From contig CAYJLF010000019.1 in the NCBI GenBank assembly GCA_964371055.1, forward strand, positions 72,737-136,736: a DNA stretch of 64,000 nucleotides, read 5' to 3'. The position numbers were made by a program, and so were the translations under genes. The stretch comes from CAYJLF01 sp964371055 (GTDB lineage: Bacteria; Eisenbacteria; RBG-16-71-46; CAIMUX01). The notes beneath the pieces were generated by a model. It saw only the letters and a program-made list of their open reading frames with translations, was not told the origin of the DNA and searched no databases. Below, in pieces: positions 7,486 to 16,288 of the stretch (its first letter is position 1; each line of letters begins with the position of its first letter).

Positions 7486-9305
7486 GGCCGGGCCTTCCCC
7501 TCCTCGCCGTGGTAGTCGACTTCGTGCTGCCGCCGAAGGCTTCCTTCCCGATTCAGGCGCTCGAGTTCTTCTTTCGACAGCGGCCGGCCGTGCACGTCGA
7601 GCTCCTGGAGCTGAAAGTAGCGGCTCTGCGGAACGTAGCGGGGATGAAACTCATCGCCGATCGTCGCCCGCATGATGCGCGGACCGTGACCGCGACGGAT
7701 CTCGTCCTCGATCAGAAGCCCGGTCTCGCCGAAGACCACCCGCCGGCGGAACGACAAGGCCGCGGCGTCGCTCCGCGTCATGAGCAGCCGCCGGATCAGC
7801 CCCTTGATCTCGTAAGCCAGACGCGTCTGCCAGCCGAAAGCGATCATGAAGAGCCGGAAGGCGATCATCGTGACCGGGGTGAAGACCTTCATCACGAGGA
7901 GGTGCGTCTGTCCCTCGACGGTGAGGGTGTCGCCGCCGGGATGATCACCGGCAAACTCAGGATCGGACGACGATGCGGCGGGGGTCGCTTTGCCCCCCGG
8001 TGGACGGATCGCCCCGTCCCCGGCGGGGTGGTGGGCGACTCTATAGTCGGGATCGATCCACTGCGAGGTGACGACCTTGCCGTTGGCGAGCTCCGCCAGG
8101 AGTCCGCAGTCGTTCTCGACCAGGGTGTTCGTGTCGAGCCGGAAGAGCTTGACCACTCCCCCCTTCGCGAGGTTGACGAGGGCGTAGTAGTCGCGCCCGC
8201 GCGCATCGCGCCCCCGGCGCGCGTAAATCCGCGCGCCCGGCCAGTAGCGCGTGAACGGCTCCCGCTCGTAGGGGAGGGGCGGAAGCTCGGCCGGTCGCGG
8301 CGACCAGTCGATCCAGCTCTCCATGAACTCGGGGATGCGGTAGAGGAAGTAACGATCCTCCTGGATCTCCGGCGGCACCAGCGCACCGTCCGCCAGCCCG
8401 CGCAGCATCCGTTCCGCCACCGCCGAGGCGAGCGCGTTCCCCTGGCCGCCGTAGATTTCGAACCCGTGCGGGTAGAAGTGGAGCGTCTGCCGGCTCCCCA
8501 TCGAGCCGGCGTAGTGGCCGTTCGGATAGACGAAGTGCGCGGCGAAGTCGATCGCGCGGCGGCAGACCGCGTCCAGGCGTTCGTCGTGACAGCGCTTCTG
8601 CAGCTTGGCCAGGAAGCTGACCGTCGCCGAGAGGTAGCCTAAGTCGGCGCCGTCGTACTCCAGGCACCATCCCTCTTCGTAGCAGTAGCGCAGGAAATCC
8701 TCGGTGCGAACCTCGAAGCCGCGCCGCAGCGCCTCGTCCCCCAGGAGGTCATACGCCTCGTAGATCGGCAGGATCGCCATCGCGTGATGGTTGGCCAGGA
8801 CTCCGGGCTCGTCGTACTTCGCGAGGAAGCGGGCCGCCCGGGCCGCCGTCTCGAGGAAACGCGCCTCGAACCCCCGGTCGACGTGCGGGCGCACGAGGCG
8901 GAAGCTCGAGATCATGGCGTAGAGCAGAAAGCCGGTCGGACCGGCCCAGCCCCGCTCGTTGGGATAGAACTCGTCGAAGGAGCCGTCCCCCTTCTGGATC
9001 CCCATCCAGTAGTCGATCCCCGCCTTCGTCCACTCCAGCATCTTGGGATGCTGGTAGTACCGGCTACCGGGGAACGGCGTGGCCCAGGCCATGGCCAGGG
9101 CGTGGGTGCCGAACTGCGCAATGGACGAGGGGAAGTCGGTCGCCCGGCAGAGCCAGTACTCGCGATTGAAGCAGCCGTAGGTCCGGCTGTACTCGTTGCG
9201 ATCCTGGAGCGACAGCAGGCGCGGCACCTGCGAGAGCGCCTTGTGCGCGTAGACGTCGCGCAGCGAGGCGGCGGGCGCGATCCTGTCCTGGTTCAAAGAA
9301 GGCAT
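7482..9305 (-). CDS. Uncharacterised protein, probable alpha/alpha-barrel carbohydrate-active or heparinase-like
   Basis: The 607-residue protein lacks a signal peptide or membrane helix at its N terminus. Its first ~350 residues are aromatic-rich helical repeats: WTKAGIDYWMGIQKGDGSFDEF, GPTGFLLYAMISSFRL, YLSATVSFLAKLQ, and a GSMGSRQTLHFYPHGFE motif. These resemble the alpha/alpha-toroid of polysaccharide lyases and uronate epimerases. A beta-rich C-terminal half follows, with one hydrophobic stretch (FTPVTMIAFRLFMIAFGW). I cannot name the family with certainty. The ATG start has AGGAAGG abutting it, which is too close to be ideal; GTG 9338 is an alternative. The stop overlaps the flippase-like gene, and a promoter lies at 9412-9441. 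Confidence 0.5.
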   Translation of the reverse strand: MPSLNQDRIAPAASLRDVYAHKALSQVPRLLSLQDRNEYSRTYGCFNREYWLCRATDFPSSIAQFGTHALAMAWATPFPGSRYYQHPKMLEWTKAGIDYWMGIQKGDGSFDEFYPNERGWAGPTGFLLYAMISSFRLVRPHVDRGFEARFLETAARAARFLAKYDEPGVLANHHAMAILPIYEAYDLLGDEALRRGFEVRTEDFLRYCYEEGWCLEYDGADLGYLSATVSFLAKLQKRCHDERLDAVCRRAIDFAAHFVYPNGHYAGSMGSRQTLHFYPHGFEIYGGQGNALASAVAERMLRGLADGALVPPEIQEDRYFLYRIPEFMESWIDWSPRPAELPPLPYEREPFTRYWPGARIYARRGRDARGRDYYALVNLAKGGVVKLFRLDTNTLVENDCGLLAELANGKVVTSQWIDPDYRVAHHPAGDGAIRPPGGKATPAASSSDPEFAGDHPGGDTLTVEGQTHLLVMKVFTPVTMIAFRLFMIAFGWQTRLAYEIKGLIRRLLMTRSDAAALSFRRRVVFGETGLLIEDEIRRGHGPRIMRATIGDEFHPRYVPQSRYFQLQELDVHGRPLSKEELERLNREGSLRRQHEVDYHGEEGKARP

Positions 9306-9411
9306 CCTTCCTGTGACGGGCGGCCTTCGGCGGCCCACTCCACGGCGCCTGGACCGCTCGGTCCGGACGCGTCGCCCCCGACGACATCCCTGATCCCCGG
9401 GGAGACGGCCG

Positions 9412-9441
9412 ATGGTAGGAGTCGGTCCACCCGGGCGTCAA
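9412..9441 (-). promoter_or_regulatory. Promoter of the barrel-protein / flippase-like / GT-C unit
   Basis: On the minus strand TTGACG (9436-9441) is followed after 18 bases by TACCAT (9412-9417). These match the sigma-70 hexamers at 5/6 and 4/6 positions. The start of the downstream gene lies about 105 bases further on. Confidence 0.5.
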
Positions 9442-9511
9442 CGGCTGCCGGACAAGGCGGACGGCGGCCGGATCTCATGAGTTATCGGTCGATTACGGGC
9501 GGGGCTTTGGA

Positions 9512-9541
9512 GGAAGAAAGAGAACGGTGCAAGGGGCACCG
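9512..9541 (-). terminator. Putative intrinsic terminator of the tRNA-Gly/tRNA-Cys transcript
   Basis: On the minus strand a six-pair stem CGGTGC/GCACCG closes a five-base loop (9525-9541). A pyrimidine tract with seven T residues in 13 bases follows. It lies 67 bases after tRNA-Cys. The stem is short, so confidence is moderate. Confidence 0.45.
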
Positions 9542-9607
9542 GAAACCAGCGATGGAGACAGGATCGGGGGGTCGGGAGCGACGGCGGCAGCAAGAACGTT
9601 GAATCTG

Positions 9608-9680
9608 GAGGCGCCACCCGGATTTGAACCGGGGAATAACGGTTTTGCAGACCGTCGCCTTACCACTTGGCTATGGCGCC
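9608..9680 (-). tRNA. tRNA-Cys (GCA)
   Basis: This folds as a complete cloverleaf on the minus strand: acceptor stem GGCGCCA/TGGCGCC, a short D arm with AGTGG, anticodon loop CTGCAAA giving anticodon GCA, a T arm with GGTTCAAATCC, and an encoded CCA. The discriminator base is U, as expected for cysteine tRNA. It lies 68 bases downstream of tRNA-Gly and is probably cotranscribed. Confidence 0.96.
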
Positions 9681-9748
9681 TCACGGATCGGTCGCGGCTG
9701 CATCCGCGGTTTCCCGCGGGCCAAGACCGCCGAACGCGGGCAAAAAAG

Positions 9749-9823
<75 letters not shown>

Positions 9824-9911
9824 TCGACGCAACTTTCCAGGTACCGTTCTCCGGCCTCCCGGTGCGCTCTTGCGCCGGCGCATGGGACCCTCCGGCTCAG
9901 AAGCGAAGCCG

Positions 9912-9941
9912 ATTCTAGACACGCGGTTCGCCGGGTGTCAA
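9912..9941 (-). promoter_or_regulatory. Promoter of the tRNA-Gly/tRNA-Cys unit
   Basis: A perfect TTGACA (9936-9941) is followed, 18 bases on, by TAGAAT (9912-9917, 5/6) on the minus strand. The predicted start is roughly 80 bases before tRNA-Gly. The region from here to lysC holds nothing else I recognise; in particular no lysine-riboswitch consensus. Confidence 0.65.
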
Positions 9942-10111
9942 CCCGGATTCTCGTGCGCCTTTCGTGCGGCCTCCCCCCTACGCCGCCAGGGCCGTTCCTT
10001 CCCGGAGCGGACGCCCGGCGGGTCCGATTTAGCGGTGCGCCCCGGGCTCCGCCGGTCGTATTCTCCCGGTCCGGGCGCGGGCCGCACGCGCGTTCCGAAA
10101 GGTGTTTCGTC

Positions 10112-11329
10112 ATGCCGATCCGTGTTCTGAAGTTTGGTGGGACCTCGGTCGAGTCGCCGGAGCAGATTCTCGCCGTGGCCCGCCGTATCCTCGCCTGGCG
10201 GAACGCCGGCGATCCGATTGTCGTGGTCGTCTCGGCCATGGGACAGACCACCGACGAGCTGATCCGTCTCGCCGAGCGCGTGAGCCGCACCCCCTCCCGG
10301 CGTGAACTCGACATGCTGTTGACGGCCGGCGAACGGATCTCGATGGCGCTGCTCGCCATGAGCCTCGAATCGCTCGGCTGCCCCGCCGTCTCCTTCACCG
10401 GATCGCAGGTCGGGCTCATCACCGACACGCACCACGCCGACGCGCGGATCCACTCCGTGCGCGCCTTTCGGATCCGCCAGGAGCTGGAGAAGGGGCGGGT
10501 CGTCATCGTCGCCGGCTTCCAGGGGGTGTCGGCCGACAAGGAGGTCACCACCCTCGGGCGCGGCGGCAGCGACACCACGGCGGTCGCCCTCGCCATCCAC
10601 CTGGGGGCGGAACGATGCGAGATCTACACCGACGTGCCGGGGGTCTACTCGGCCGATCCACGCATCGTCCCGCGCGCGCGCATCCTGGACGCGATCGACT
10701 ACGCGCCGATGATCGCCCTCTCCCACCTCGGCGGCCGGGTCCTCTACCGGCGCGCCGTGCTCCTGGCGCGCAAGTTCGCCTTGCCGATCGAGGTTCTCGC
10801 GGCCCGGGAAGAGCGTCCCGGCACCCGCATCCCCACGCATGCGGCCCGGCCCGAGCCGCGCCGTCAGGAGGAAGAGCCGATGGAAAGCGACCGCCTGCTC
10901 GGCGTCGCCGTGGAATCGCCGGTCCACTGGGTGCGGGTGCGGATCCCCTCCCCGGCGGCGCGATCGCTGCCGGCGAGCGGCGCCCCCCTCTTTCTCACGT
11001 ACGCGGAGTCGACACTGGAGGACGGCGCACGCCTCGTCCAGTTCGCCGCTCCCGCGGAGGCCGACCTGGGAGCCTGGATCGATGCGGCCTCCTGGGGCGA
11101 GGGGGCGCGGGTCGAAGCCGACTCCCGGGCCGCCCTCGTCAGTCTCGTCGGCGAGGGAATCCTCTCCGCCGGCGACCGGGTCCGTCAGGTGGCATCGCTC
11201 CTCGACGAGGCCGGGATCGCCTGGCGCGGGATCCACACGGGGACCCTCGCCCTCTCGGTCGTCGTGGCCGAGGAGAAGGCGGAAGACGCCGCCCGCGTGC
11301 TGCACCGGAAGCTGTTGGAGGCGAAGTAG
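10112..11329 (+). CDS. lysC: Aspartate kinase
   Basis: The 405-residue enzyme phosphorylates aspartate, the first step towards lysine, methionine, threonine and diaminopimelate. It opens with the nucleotide-binding RVLKFGGTSVESPEQI (catalytic Lys7) and continues with LLTAGERISMALLA and VTTLGRGGSDTTAVALA. The KVNP-type segment appears as GAERCEIYTDVPGVYSADPR. Two degenerate ACT-like regulatory repeats follow from about residue 265, ending in AGIAWRGIHTGTLALSVVV. I chose ATG 10112, with AAAGGTG upstream. The open frame extends further 5' but runs through the tRNA genes, so that part is not coding. The gene stands alone, convergent with a nucleotidyltransferase gene. Feedback regulation through ACT repeats is typical of the family. 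Confidence 0.93.
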   Translation: MPIRVLKFGGTSVESPEQILAVARRILAWRNAGDPIVVVVSAMGQTTDELIRLAERVSRTPSRRELDMLLTAGERISMALLAMSLESLGCPAVSFTGSQVGLITDTHHADARIHSVRAFRIRQELEKGRVVIVAGFQGVSADKEVTTLGRGGSDTTAVALAIHLGAERCEIYTDVPGVYSADPRIVPRARILDAIDYAPMIALSHLGGRVLYRRAVLLARKFALPIEVLAAREERPGTRIPTHAARPEPRRQEEEPMESDRLLGVAVESPVHWVRVRIPSPAARSLPASGAPLFLTYAESTLEDGARLVQFAAPAEADLGAWIDAASWGEGARVEADSRAALVSLVGEGILSAGDRVRQVASLLDEAGIAWRGIHTGTLALSVVVAEEKAEDAARVLHRKLLEAK

Positions 11330-11355
11330 CTGCGTGCTGCGCTTCAATGACCTGA

Positions 11356-12219
11356 TCAGACGTTCGAGGCTGGATCGACCTGCTCCAGTTCCTCCGCCAG
11401 CCAGCGATCGGCCCGGAGTCTCTTCCGCCTGAGGTCGGCCTCGTCCCGAACGAAGAAGAGCGGGACCAGCCTCCGCAGGACCGACGGGGGGAGTTCCTGG
11501 TGGACGTAACGGATGCCGAACTCGAAGTGCACCGGATGGTGGCGCATCCGCAGCACCTCCATCAACGGCTCGACCAGGACCTTCTGGTAATGGCTCACCG
11601 CCTCGATCCAGTTCCCGCGTCCGATCTCCTTCTCGATGAAACATCCGAACGCCTCGCGCCGCCTCCGTAGCCTCTCGACCCGCGCCCGCATCCGGCCCGC
11701 GAGCGCGTCGCGGTCGAGCGCCGGGATCTCGAGCCCGTCCTTGTCGAACGCGACCCGGGCCGGGCCGTGCATCTGGGGTTCGAGGAACTTGTCGGGGGAA
11801 CTCCGCCGGAAGACCGCGAGGTCGATGAGGAGGCAGGGGTCGGTCCCCTCGAGTCGGTAGAACGTCTGCTGGTAGGGATGATCGGGCGGATAGGGGATGC
11901 GCCACGCCAGGGCAATCGGCGCGAGCCGCCCGAGTGCCGCCTCGATCAGCGGAAAGACCTCCTCCACCCGGCCATCCTCGGCGACGAGGTTGACATCGAG
12001 GTCCGACCAGCGATCGATCCGGCCCCAGCTCACCGCTCCCGCCTCCCAGGCGGCGCGCACGAACTCGACCGGCTGGACCGCATCGACGAGGCATCGGAAG
12101 ATCGTCTCGCGGTCCGGAGGCCTCCCCGCTCCTGTCGGACGGGACGCCCTACTCCGCCGTTCCGCCGGCTCCACCTTTCCCGCTCCGGCCCGACGTCGAC
12201 TCGCTGTCCCACCAGCCAT
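11356..12219 (-). CDS. Nucleotidyltransferase-fold (Pol-beta superfamily) protein
   Basis: The 287-residue protein contains SWGRIDRWSDLDVNLV, a version of the GS-x9-DxD signature of the Pol-beta/MNT/KNT superfamily. A third acidic position follows in PCLLIDLAVF. The first glycine-serine is Val-Ser here, so activity is uncertain. The second half is helical and charged (ARVERLRRRREAFGCFIEKEI) and resembles the helical C-terminal domain of aminoglycoside-type nucleotidyltransferases. The ATG has GGGAGGA seven bases upstream. It lies just after the hairpin that ends the glgA transcript. Its substrate cannot be deduced. Confidence 0.65.
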   Translation of the reverse strand: MAGGTASRRRAGAGKVEPAERRSRASRPTGAGRPPDRETIFRCLVDAVQPVEFVRAAWEAGAVSWGRIDRWSDLDVNLVAEDGRVEEVFPLIEAALGRLAPIALAWRIPYPPDHPYQQTFYRLEGTDPCLLIDLAVFRRSSPDKFLEPQMHGPARVAFDKDGLEIPALDRDALAGRMRARVERLRRRREAFGCFIEKEIGRGNWIEAVSHYQKVLVEPLMEVLRMRHHPVHFEFGIRYVHQELPPSVLRRLVPLFFVRDEADLRRKRLRADRWLAEELEQVDPASNV

Positions 12220-12241
12220 CCGCTCGTCCTCCCGCTTAAAC

Positions 12242-12267
12242 GGAGCCGGCCCCGAAGGGCCGGCTCC
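12242..12267 (-). terminator. UUCG-capped hairpin after glgA, probable transcript end
   Basis: This is an eleven-pair perfect GC stem closing a four-base loop. Read on the minus strand it forms C(UUCG)G, the extra-stable tetraloop, which fits the direction of glgA. Only TTTAA follows, so there is no strong U-tract. It may terminate, or protect an RNA 3' end. Confidence 0.55.
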
Positions 12268-12328
12268 TGGCGCCTACGCGAGAGTGACGGTTCCCGGCGC
12301 AGGCTCCGCTTTTCATGGTACCGCGATC

Positions 12329-13813
12329 TTACCCGGCGCGCCGGGCGATCACCCGCTCATAGGCGGCGACATACTTGCGGGCGGCCGCACCCCACGAATG
12401 ATCGCTCTTCATGATCTCCGTGACCAGCTTCTTCCACGGCCGTTTCTTCTGGTAGAGCGCCAGCCCCCGCCGGATCGCCCCCAGGAAGGCCTCGCCAGTG
12501 TACTCCTCGAAGACGAATCCGTTACCCCGTCCTGTTTCCGGCTCGTAGTCCTGGACCGTGTCGGCCAACCCCCCGGTCGCCCGGACGATCGGCACCGTCC
12601 CGTAGCGCAGGGAGTACATCTGGTTGAGGCCGCACGGCTCGTAACGAGACGGCATGAGGAAGAAGTCGCTGCCGGCCTCGATCAGGTGCGCCAGCTGGTC
12701 GTTAAACCCGAGCGAGGCGGCGAACTTGGTCGGAAAGGTCGCGCGCAGCTTCTTCATCAGCTCCTCGTAGCGCGGCTGCCCGGTTCCCAGCACCACCATC
12801 TTGAGCTTGCCGCCGAAGAGGTCCCCCGCGATCTGCTCGAAGAGATCGAACCCCTTCTGGTCGACGAGGCGCGAGATCACGCCGAGGAGCGGCACCTCCG
12901 GCTCCACCGGCAGTTCCATCGACTCCAGCAGCCGGATCTTGTTCTCTTTCTTCCCGGTCAGGTCCTTCGGGCTGTAGTTGTGCGGAAGGAGCGGGTCGAC
13001 CGCCGGATCCCAGATCTCGGGATCGATGCCGTTCAGGATTCCGAGGAGATCCGCGCGCCGATCGCGCAGCACCCCTTCGAGGCCGAAGCCATACTCCTCC
13101 GACTGCTGGATCTCTTCCGCGTAACGCTCGCTCACGGTGGTGATCAGATCGGCGTAGTGAATGGCGGCCTTCATGAAGTTCACCCGGCCCCAGAACTCGA
13201 GGGGACCGGTCGGCGCCGCAAGCGCGGCCGGCACCCCGATCAGGTCAAGCGTCTCGGCCGGGAAGATCCCCTGGTAACCCATGTTGTGGATCGAGTAGAG
13301 GGTCCCGATCGACGCATAGCGGTCCGCGTCCGCTTCGCTCTCGCGCAAGAGCAGGGGGACGAGCCCTGTCTGGTAGTCGTTGCAGTGGATCACCTCGGGC
13401 TTCCACGACAGCACGCGGAACGATTCCACGATCGCCCGGTTGAAGAAGACGAACCGCTCGGCATTGTCCGGCCAGTCTTTCCCCGTCTTCGGATCGACGT
13501 AGGGGTTCTCGCGGGCGAAGAAGCCATCGTGTCCCACCAGGAGGAGCCGCACTCCGGTGCCCGGCACGGTCGCGACGGCGTAGTGCGCCGTCTCCACCCG
13601 CGCGCCGAGTGGGATCTCCGCGGAGCCGGCCGGCTCGAGCTTGAGGCCGGGATGGCGCCGCGCGTCCAGGCCGGGGTAGCGTGGCAGAATGACCGTGATC
13701 CGGTGCCCTTGCCGGTCGAGTTCCTTGGCGAGGGCGCCGACCACGTCGGCCAGACCGCCCACCTTGACAAAGGGGACCATCTCCGCGCTGGCGATGGCGA
13801 TCTCGTGTGACAT
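12329..13813 (-). CDS. glgA: Glycogen (starch) synthase, GT5
   Basis: The 494-residue enzyme transfers glucose from ADP-glucose (UDP-glucose in some lineages) to a growing alpha-1,4-glucan. The N terminus has the ADP-glucose-binding KVGGLADVVGAL (K17). The GT-B C-terminal half has VISRLVDQKGFDLF, then the catalytic FFLMPSRYEPCGLNQMYSLRYGTVPIVRATGGLADTV block. Its length is normal. ATG 13813 is preceded by AAAGGAAG. It lies 85 bases after galT, at the end of the polysaccharide transcript. No glgB, glgC or glgP is present in the window. Confusion with another GT5 (starch synthase) is only a naming matter. Confidence 0.93.
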   Translation of the reverse strand: MSHEIAIASAEMVPFVKVGGLADVVGALAKELDRQGHRITVILPRYPGLDARRHPGLKLEPAGSAEIPLGARVETAHYAVATVPGTGVRLLLVGHDGFFARENPYVDPKTGKDWPDNAERFVFFNRAIVESFRVLSWKPEVIHCNDYQTGLVPLLLRESEADADRYASIGTLYSIHNMGYQGIFPAETLDLIGVPAALAAPTGPLEFWGRVNFMKAAIHYADLITTVSERYAEEIQQSEEYGFGLEGVLRDRRADLLGILNGIDPEIWDPAVDPLLPHNYSPKDLTGKKENKIRLLESMELPVEPEVPLLGVISRLVDQKGFDLFEQIAGDLFGGKLKMVVLGTGQPRYEELMKKLRATFPTKFAASLGFNDQLAHLIEAGSDFFLMPSRYEPCGLNQMYSLRYGTVPIVRATGGLADTVQDYEPETGRGNGFVFEEYTGEAFLGAIRRGLALYQKKRPWKKLVTEIMKSDHSWGAAARKYVAAYERVIARRAG

Positions 13814-13898
13814 GTGGCTTCCTTTCCGCGGCGCCGGCCGTCCCGCTCGCGACCGGGTTCGCTCCGCCGGTCGGGTCCGGCCGGCGTCCTTCATCGAC

Positions 13899-14996
13899 TT
13901 ACCGCTCCGTCAAACCGGGCGTCCGGGCCGGATCGCTTTGTTCCCGGCCCGCGTGTTCCCCACCACTCGGTTCGGCGCCATTCCGGGCCCCGCCGTTGAC
14001 CGACACCTCGCGCAGTAACTGCGCGGCGGCCTCCGGCGGCGTGGGGTTGATGTAGAATCCGGTCCCCCATTCGAATCCCGCCACCTTGGTCAGCTTCGGC
14101 ATGATCTCCAGGTGCCAGTGGTAGTGCCGGGAGTCCTTCCAGTCGTTGCAGGGCGAGGTGTGCAGCACGAAGTTGTAGGGCGGCTTGTTGAGCGCGGTGT
14201 TGATCCGCTGCAGGGTCTCCTTCACGATCGCCGCGAACGGCTCGAGCTGCTCATCCTCGCTCTCCTCGAAGGCCGAGGAGTGTCGCATCGGGAGGATCCA
14301 GGTCTCGAACGGAAAGCGCGGGGCGAACGGCTCGATCGACAGGAAGTCGCGGTTGGCGCAGACGACCCGCTTGCGGATCTCCATCTCCTGGTCGACCACG
14401 TCGCAGAAAATGCACCGTTCCTTCAACTCGAAGTGAGCGGTGCAACCGTTCAGCTCCTCCACCACCCGGCGTGGCACGATCGGCGTGGCGATGAGCTGGA
14501 TGTGGCTGTGCTCCAGGGAAGCACCCGCGGCTTCGCCATGATTCTTGAAGATCTGGATGTAGCGGAACCTCCGGTCATTCGCCAGGTCCTTCATGCGGGT
14601 CCGGATCGCCTTCAGGATCAGGAGGATCTGGTCGAGGGAGAGCTCCGACAGCTCGGCCTCGTGGCTCGGGGTCTCGATCAGGACTTCGTGCGCCCCGACG
14701 CCGTTCATCTTGTCGTAGATCCCCTCCGGTCGGCGGTCGAGATTCCCCTCGATCTGCAGGGCGGGAAACTTGTTCGAGACGACCCGCACCTGCCAGCCGG
14801 GCGTATCGGGCTCGCTGCCGTTTTCCCGGTAGGCGAAGACCTCCGGCGGCGTCTTCGTCTCGTTCCCCGCGCAGAAGGGACAGAAGCCGGTCTTGCGCGC
14901 GGGCTGGATCTGGCCGAAGTCCGATGGTCGTTTGCCGCGCTCGGTGGAGATGATGACCCAGCGTCCGACGATTGGATCGCGACGAAGTTCCGGCAT
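13899..14996 (-). CDS. galT: Galactose-1-phosphate uridylyltransferase (HIT superfamily)
   Basis: The 365-residue protein begins RRDPIVGRWVIISTERGKRPSDF. It carries a CPFC zinc pair (39-42) and the active-site SLEHSHIQL (His163, His165, Gln167), in which one histidine is uridylylated during transfer between UDP-glucose and galactose-1-phosphate. A second zinc pair lies in ERCIFCDVV. Normal GalT has HPHGQ, whereas here it is HSHIQ, the form common in GalT-like proteins of many bacteria and archaea. UDP/ADP-sugar preference is therefore open. The ATG has GAGGAG upstream. It sits between the GlmU-like gene and glgA, consistent with supply of nucleotide sugars. Confidence 0.88.
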   Translation of the reverse strand: MPELRRDPIVGRWVIISTERGKRPSDFGQIQPARKTGFCPFCAGNETKTPPEVFAYRENGSEPDTPGWQVRVVSNKFPALQIEGNLDRRPEGIYDKMNGVGAHEVLIETPSHEAELSELSLDQILLILKAIRTRMKDLANDRRFRYIQIFKNHGEAAGASLEHSHIQLIATPIVPRRVVEELNGCTAHFELKERCIFCDVVDQEMEIRKRVVCANRDFLSIEPFAPRFPFETWILPMRHSSAFEESEDEQLEPFAAIVKETLQRINTALNKPPYNFVLHTSPCNDWKDSRHYHWHLEIMPKLTKVAGFEWGTGFYINPTPPEAAAQLLREVSVNGGARNGAEPSGGEHAGREQSDPARTPGLTER

Positions 14997-15010
14997 CGAT
15001 GGCTCCTCTG

Positions 15011-16288
15011 TCAGCGCCCGCGACGACCGCCGGGTGCGGCGGCGTCCGTTCCCTCGGACGGCGGCCTTCCTGACCCTTGCGTCGCGGCATGGACCGCACG
15101 CAGGAGACGCTCGATCTCCCCGCTCCAGGGGACGCCGCGACGGCCGAAGACGACCGCGGCGGTACCGAGGAAGCGGTCGATGTCGTAGGTCGTCGCCTCC
15201 GGTCCCGATCCCCAGGAGAAGTCCCGAACGTTTCGCTCCCCCACGACGGGATCACCGATCAGATTGGCTCCGACGCCCAGGATAGTACCGCAAGTGATCA
15301 GGCTGCCGATCCGTGTCTTGACGTGATCCCCGAAGAAAACCCCCAGCTTGATGAGACCACTCGACGCGAAGCCGTCCGCGGTCTCCAGGGAAATCGGGGC
15401 ATAGTTGTTCTTGAGATCACTGGTCGTGGTCATCGCGCCGAGATTGACCCACTCCCCGAGGTAGCTGTGCCCCACGAACCCGTCGTGTGCTTTGTTCGAC
15501 CAGGCCAGAAAGACCGACGCCTCGACTTCACCGCGTACCCGACAGGCCGGACCGAGGCTCGTGCCGCCCACTTTCCCCCCCAGCAGGAGGCAGTCGTCGG
15601 CGGCAAAAAACGGTCCGCGGATCCAGGTGTGCGGGAAGACGCGGCAGCGGTTCCCCAGGACGATAGGCCCCGTCCGCGCGTCCAGGACGGCCCCATGGTC
15701 GATCGAGCCGTCCGCCCCGACCCGAATCCGCTCCTGTCCATACGCGCGCCCGTCCCCGATCTCCGCGGGCGAGCGGTCGCGGGAGAGGAGATCCTCGAGG
15801 TCCGGGACGAGGCGAGCCTCGTGGAACCGGATCAGGTCAGCCAGCCCGGCCAGACGGTCGACCGGTTCGGCCAGCGTCTCGACCGTCCAGGGGTCGCCGG
15901 CGCCCGGCGCCGGAAGCCCGGCGCGCAAGCTGGGGAGTGACGCCGGCCCGGGCCGGAACGCCAGCAGCGCGCCGTCGGAGCCACAGAGGAGATGATCCGG
16001 CGGCAGAGCGCCGATGCGGGCCGCGAGCGCGGCGTGGGGCACCACCAGGTCCGAAACCCAGAGATCATCGACGTCGGCCTGATTCAACGCATCGCCGAGA
16101 GGGACGCGATCGGGGCCGAACGGCGCCAGCAGAGGACGACACGCGATGCGAAACGCCGCACCGGGCTCGAGCCGCCGCCAGCGCGCCTCGGTCGTCTCCG
16201 TTCCGATGAGGAGCGACGAGGCGGGCCGCAGCCACGTCAAGGGGCGCAGCTTCGCCGCCGCGGGATCATCGAACAGCACCAGTCTCAC
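15011..16288 (-). CDS. GlmU-like sugar nucleotidyltransferase / left-handed beta-helix protein
   Basis: The 425-residue protein starts MRLVLFDDPAAAKLRPLTWLRPASSLLIGTET, the N terminus of the GlmU-family proteins found in Bacteroidetes and related phyla. Their N-terminal domain is a degenerate nucleotidyltransferase lacking the full GxGTRM motif. The C-terminal part from about residue 190 has hexapeptide-repeat character (VLDARTGPIVLGNRCRVFPH, NLGAMTTTSDLKNNY, IGSLITCGTILGVGANLIG), forming a left-handed beta-helix of acyltransferase type. The GTG start overlaps the SPOR gene stop (GTGA) and GAGGAGAC precedes it. It is probably a sugar-1-phosphate uridylyl- or acetyltransferase, but its true substrate is not known. 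Confidence 0.75.
   Translation of the reverse strand: MRLVLFDDPAAAKLRPLTWLRPASSLLIGTETTEARWRRLEPGAAFRIACRPLLAPFGPDRVPLGDALNQADVDDLWVSDLVVPHAALAARIGALPPDHLLCGSDGALLAFRPGPASLPSLRAGLPAPGAGDPWTVETLAEPVDRLAGLADLIRFHEARLVPDLEDLLSRDRSPAEIGDGRAYGQERIRVGADGSIDHGAVLDARTGPIVLGNRCRVFPHTWIRGPFFAADDCLLLGGKVGGTSLGPACRVRGEVEASVFLAWSNKAHDGFVGHSYLGEWVNLGAMTTTSDLKNNYAPISLETADGFASSGLIKLGVFFGDHVKTRIGSLITCGTILGVGANLIGDPVVGERNVRDFSWGSGPEATTYDIDRFLGTAAVVFGRRGVPWSGEIERLLRAVHAATQGSGRPPSEGTDAAAPGGRRGR

Larger units (their letters stand above)
9306..9607. other. Spacer between the tRNA pair and the barrel-protein gene
   Basis: No coding sequence is credible here. The spacer holds the putative terminator of the tRNA transcript (9512-9541) and the promoter of the downstream gene (9412-9441). 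I see no other structure. Confidence 0.6.

Noticed and set aside
9942..10111. Lysine riboswitch before lysC
   Set aside because: The gap is short, very GC-rich and shows no L-box consensus elements; I found no convincing nested stems.
11320..11362. Hairpin terminator between lysC and the convergent nucleotidyltransferase gene
   Set aside because: Only a four-pair stem (GAAG/CTTC) with a large loop and no T-run.
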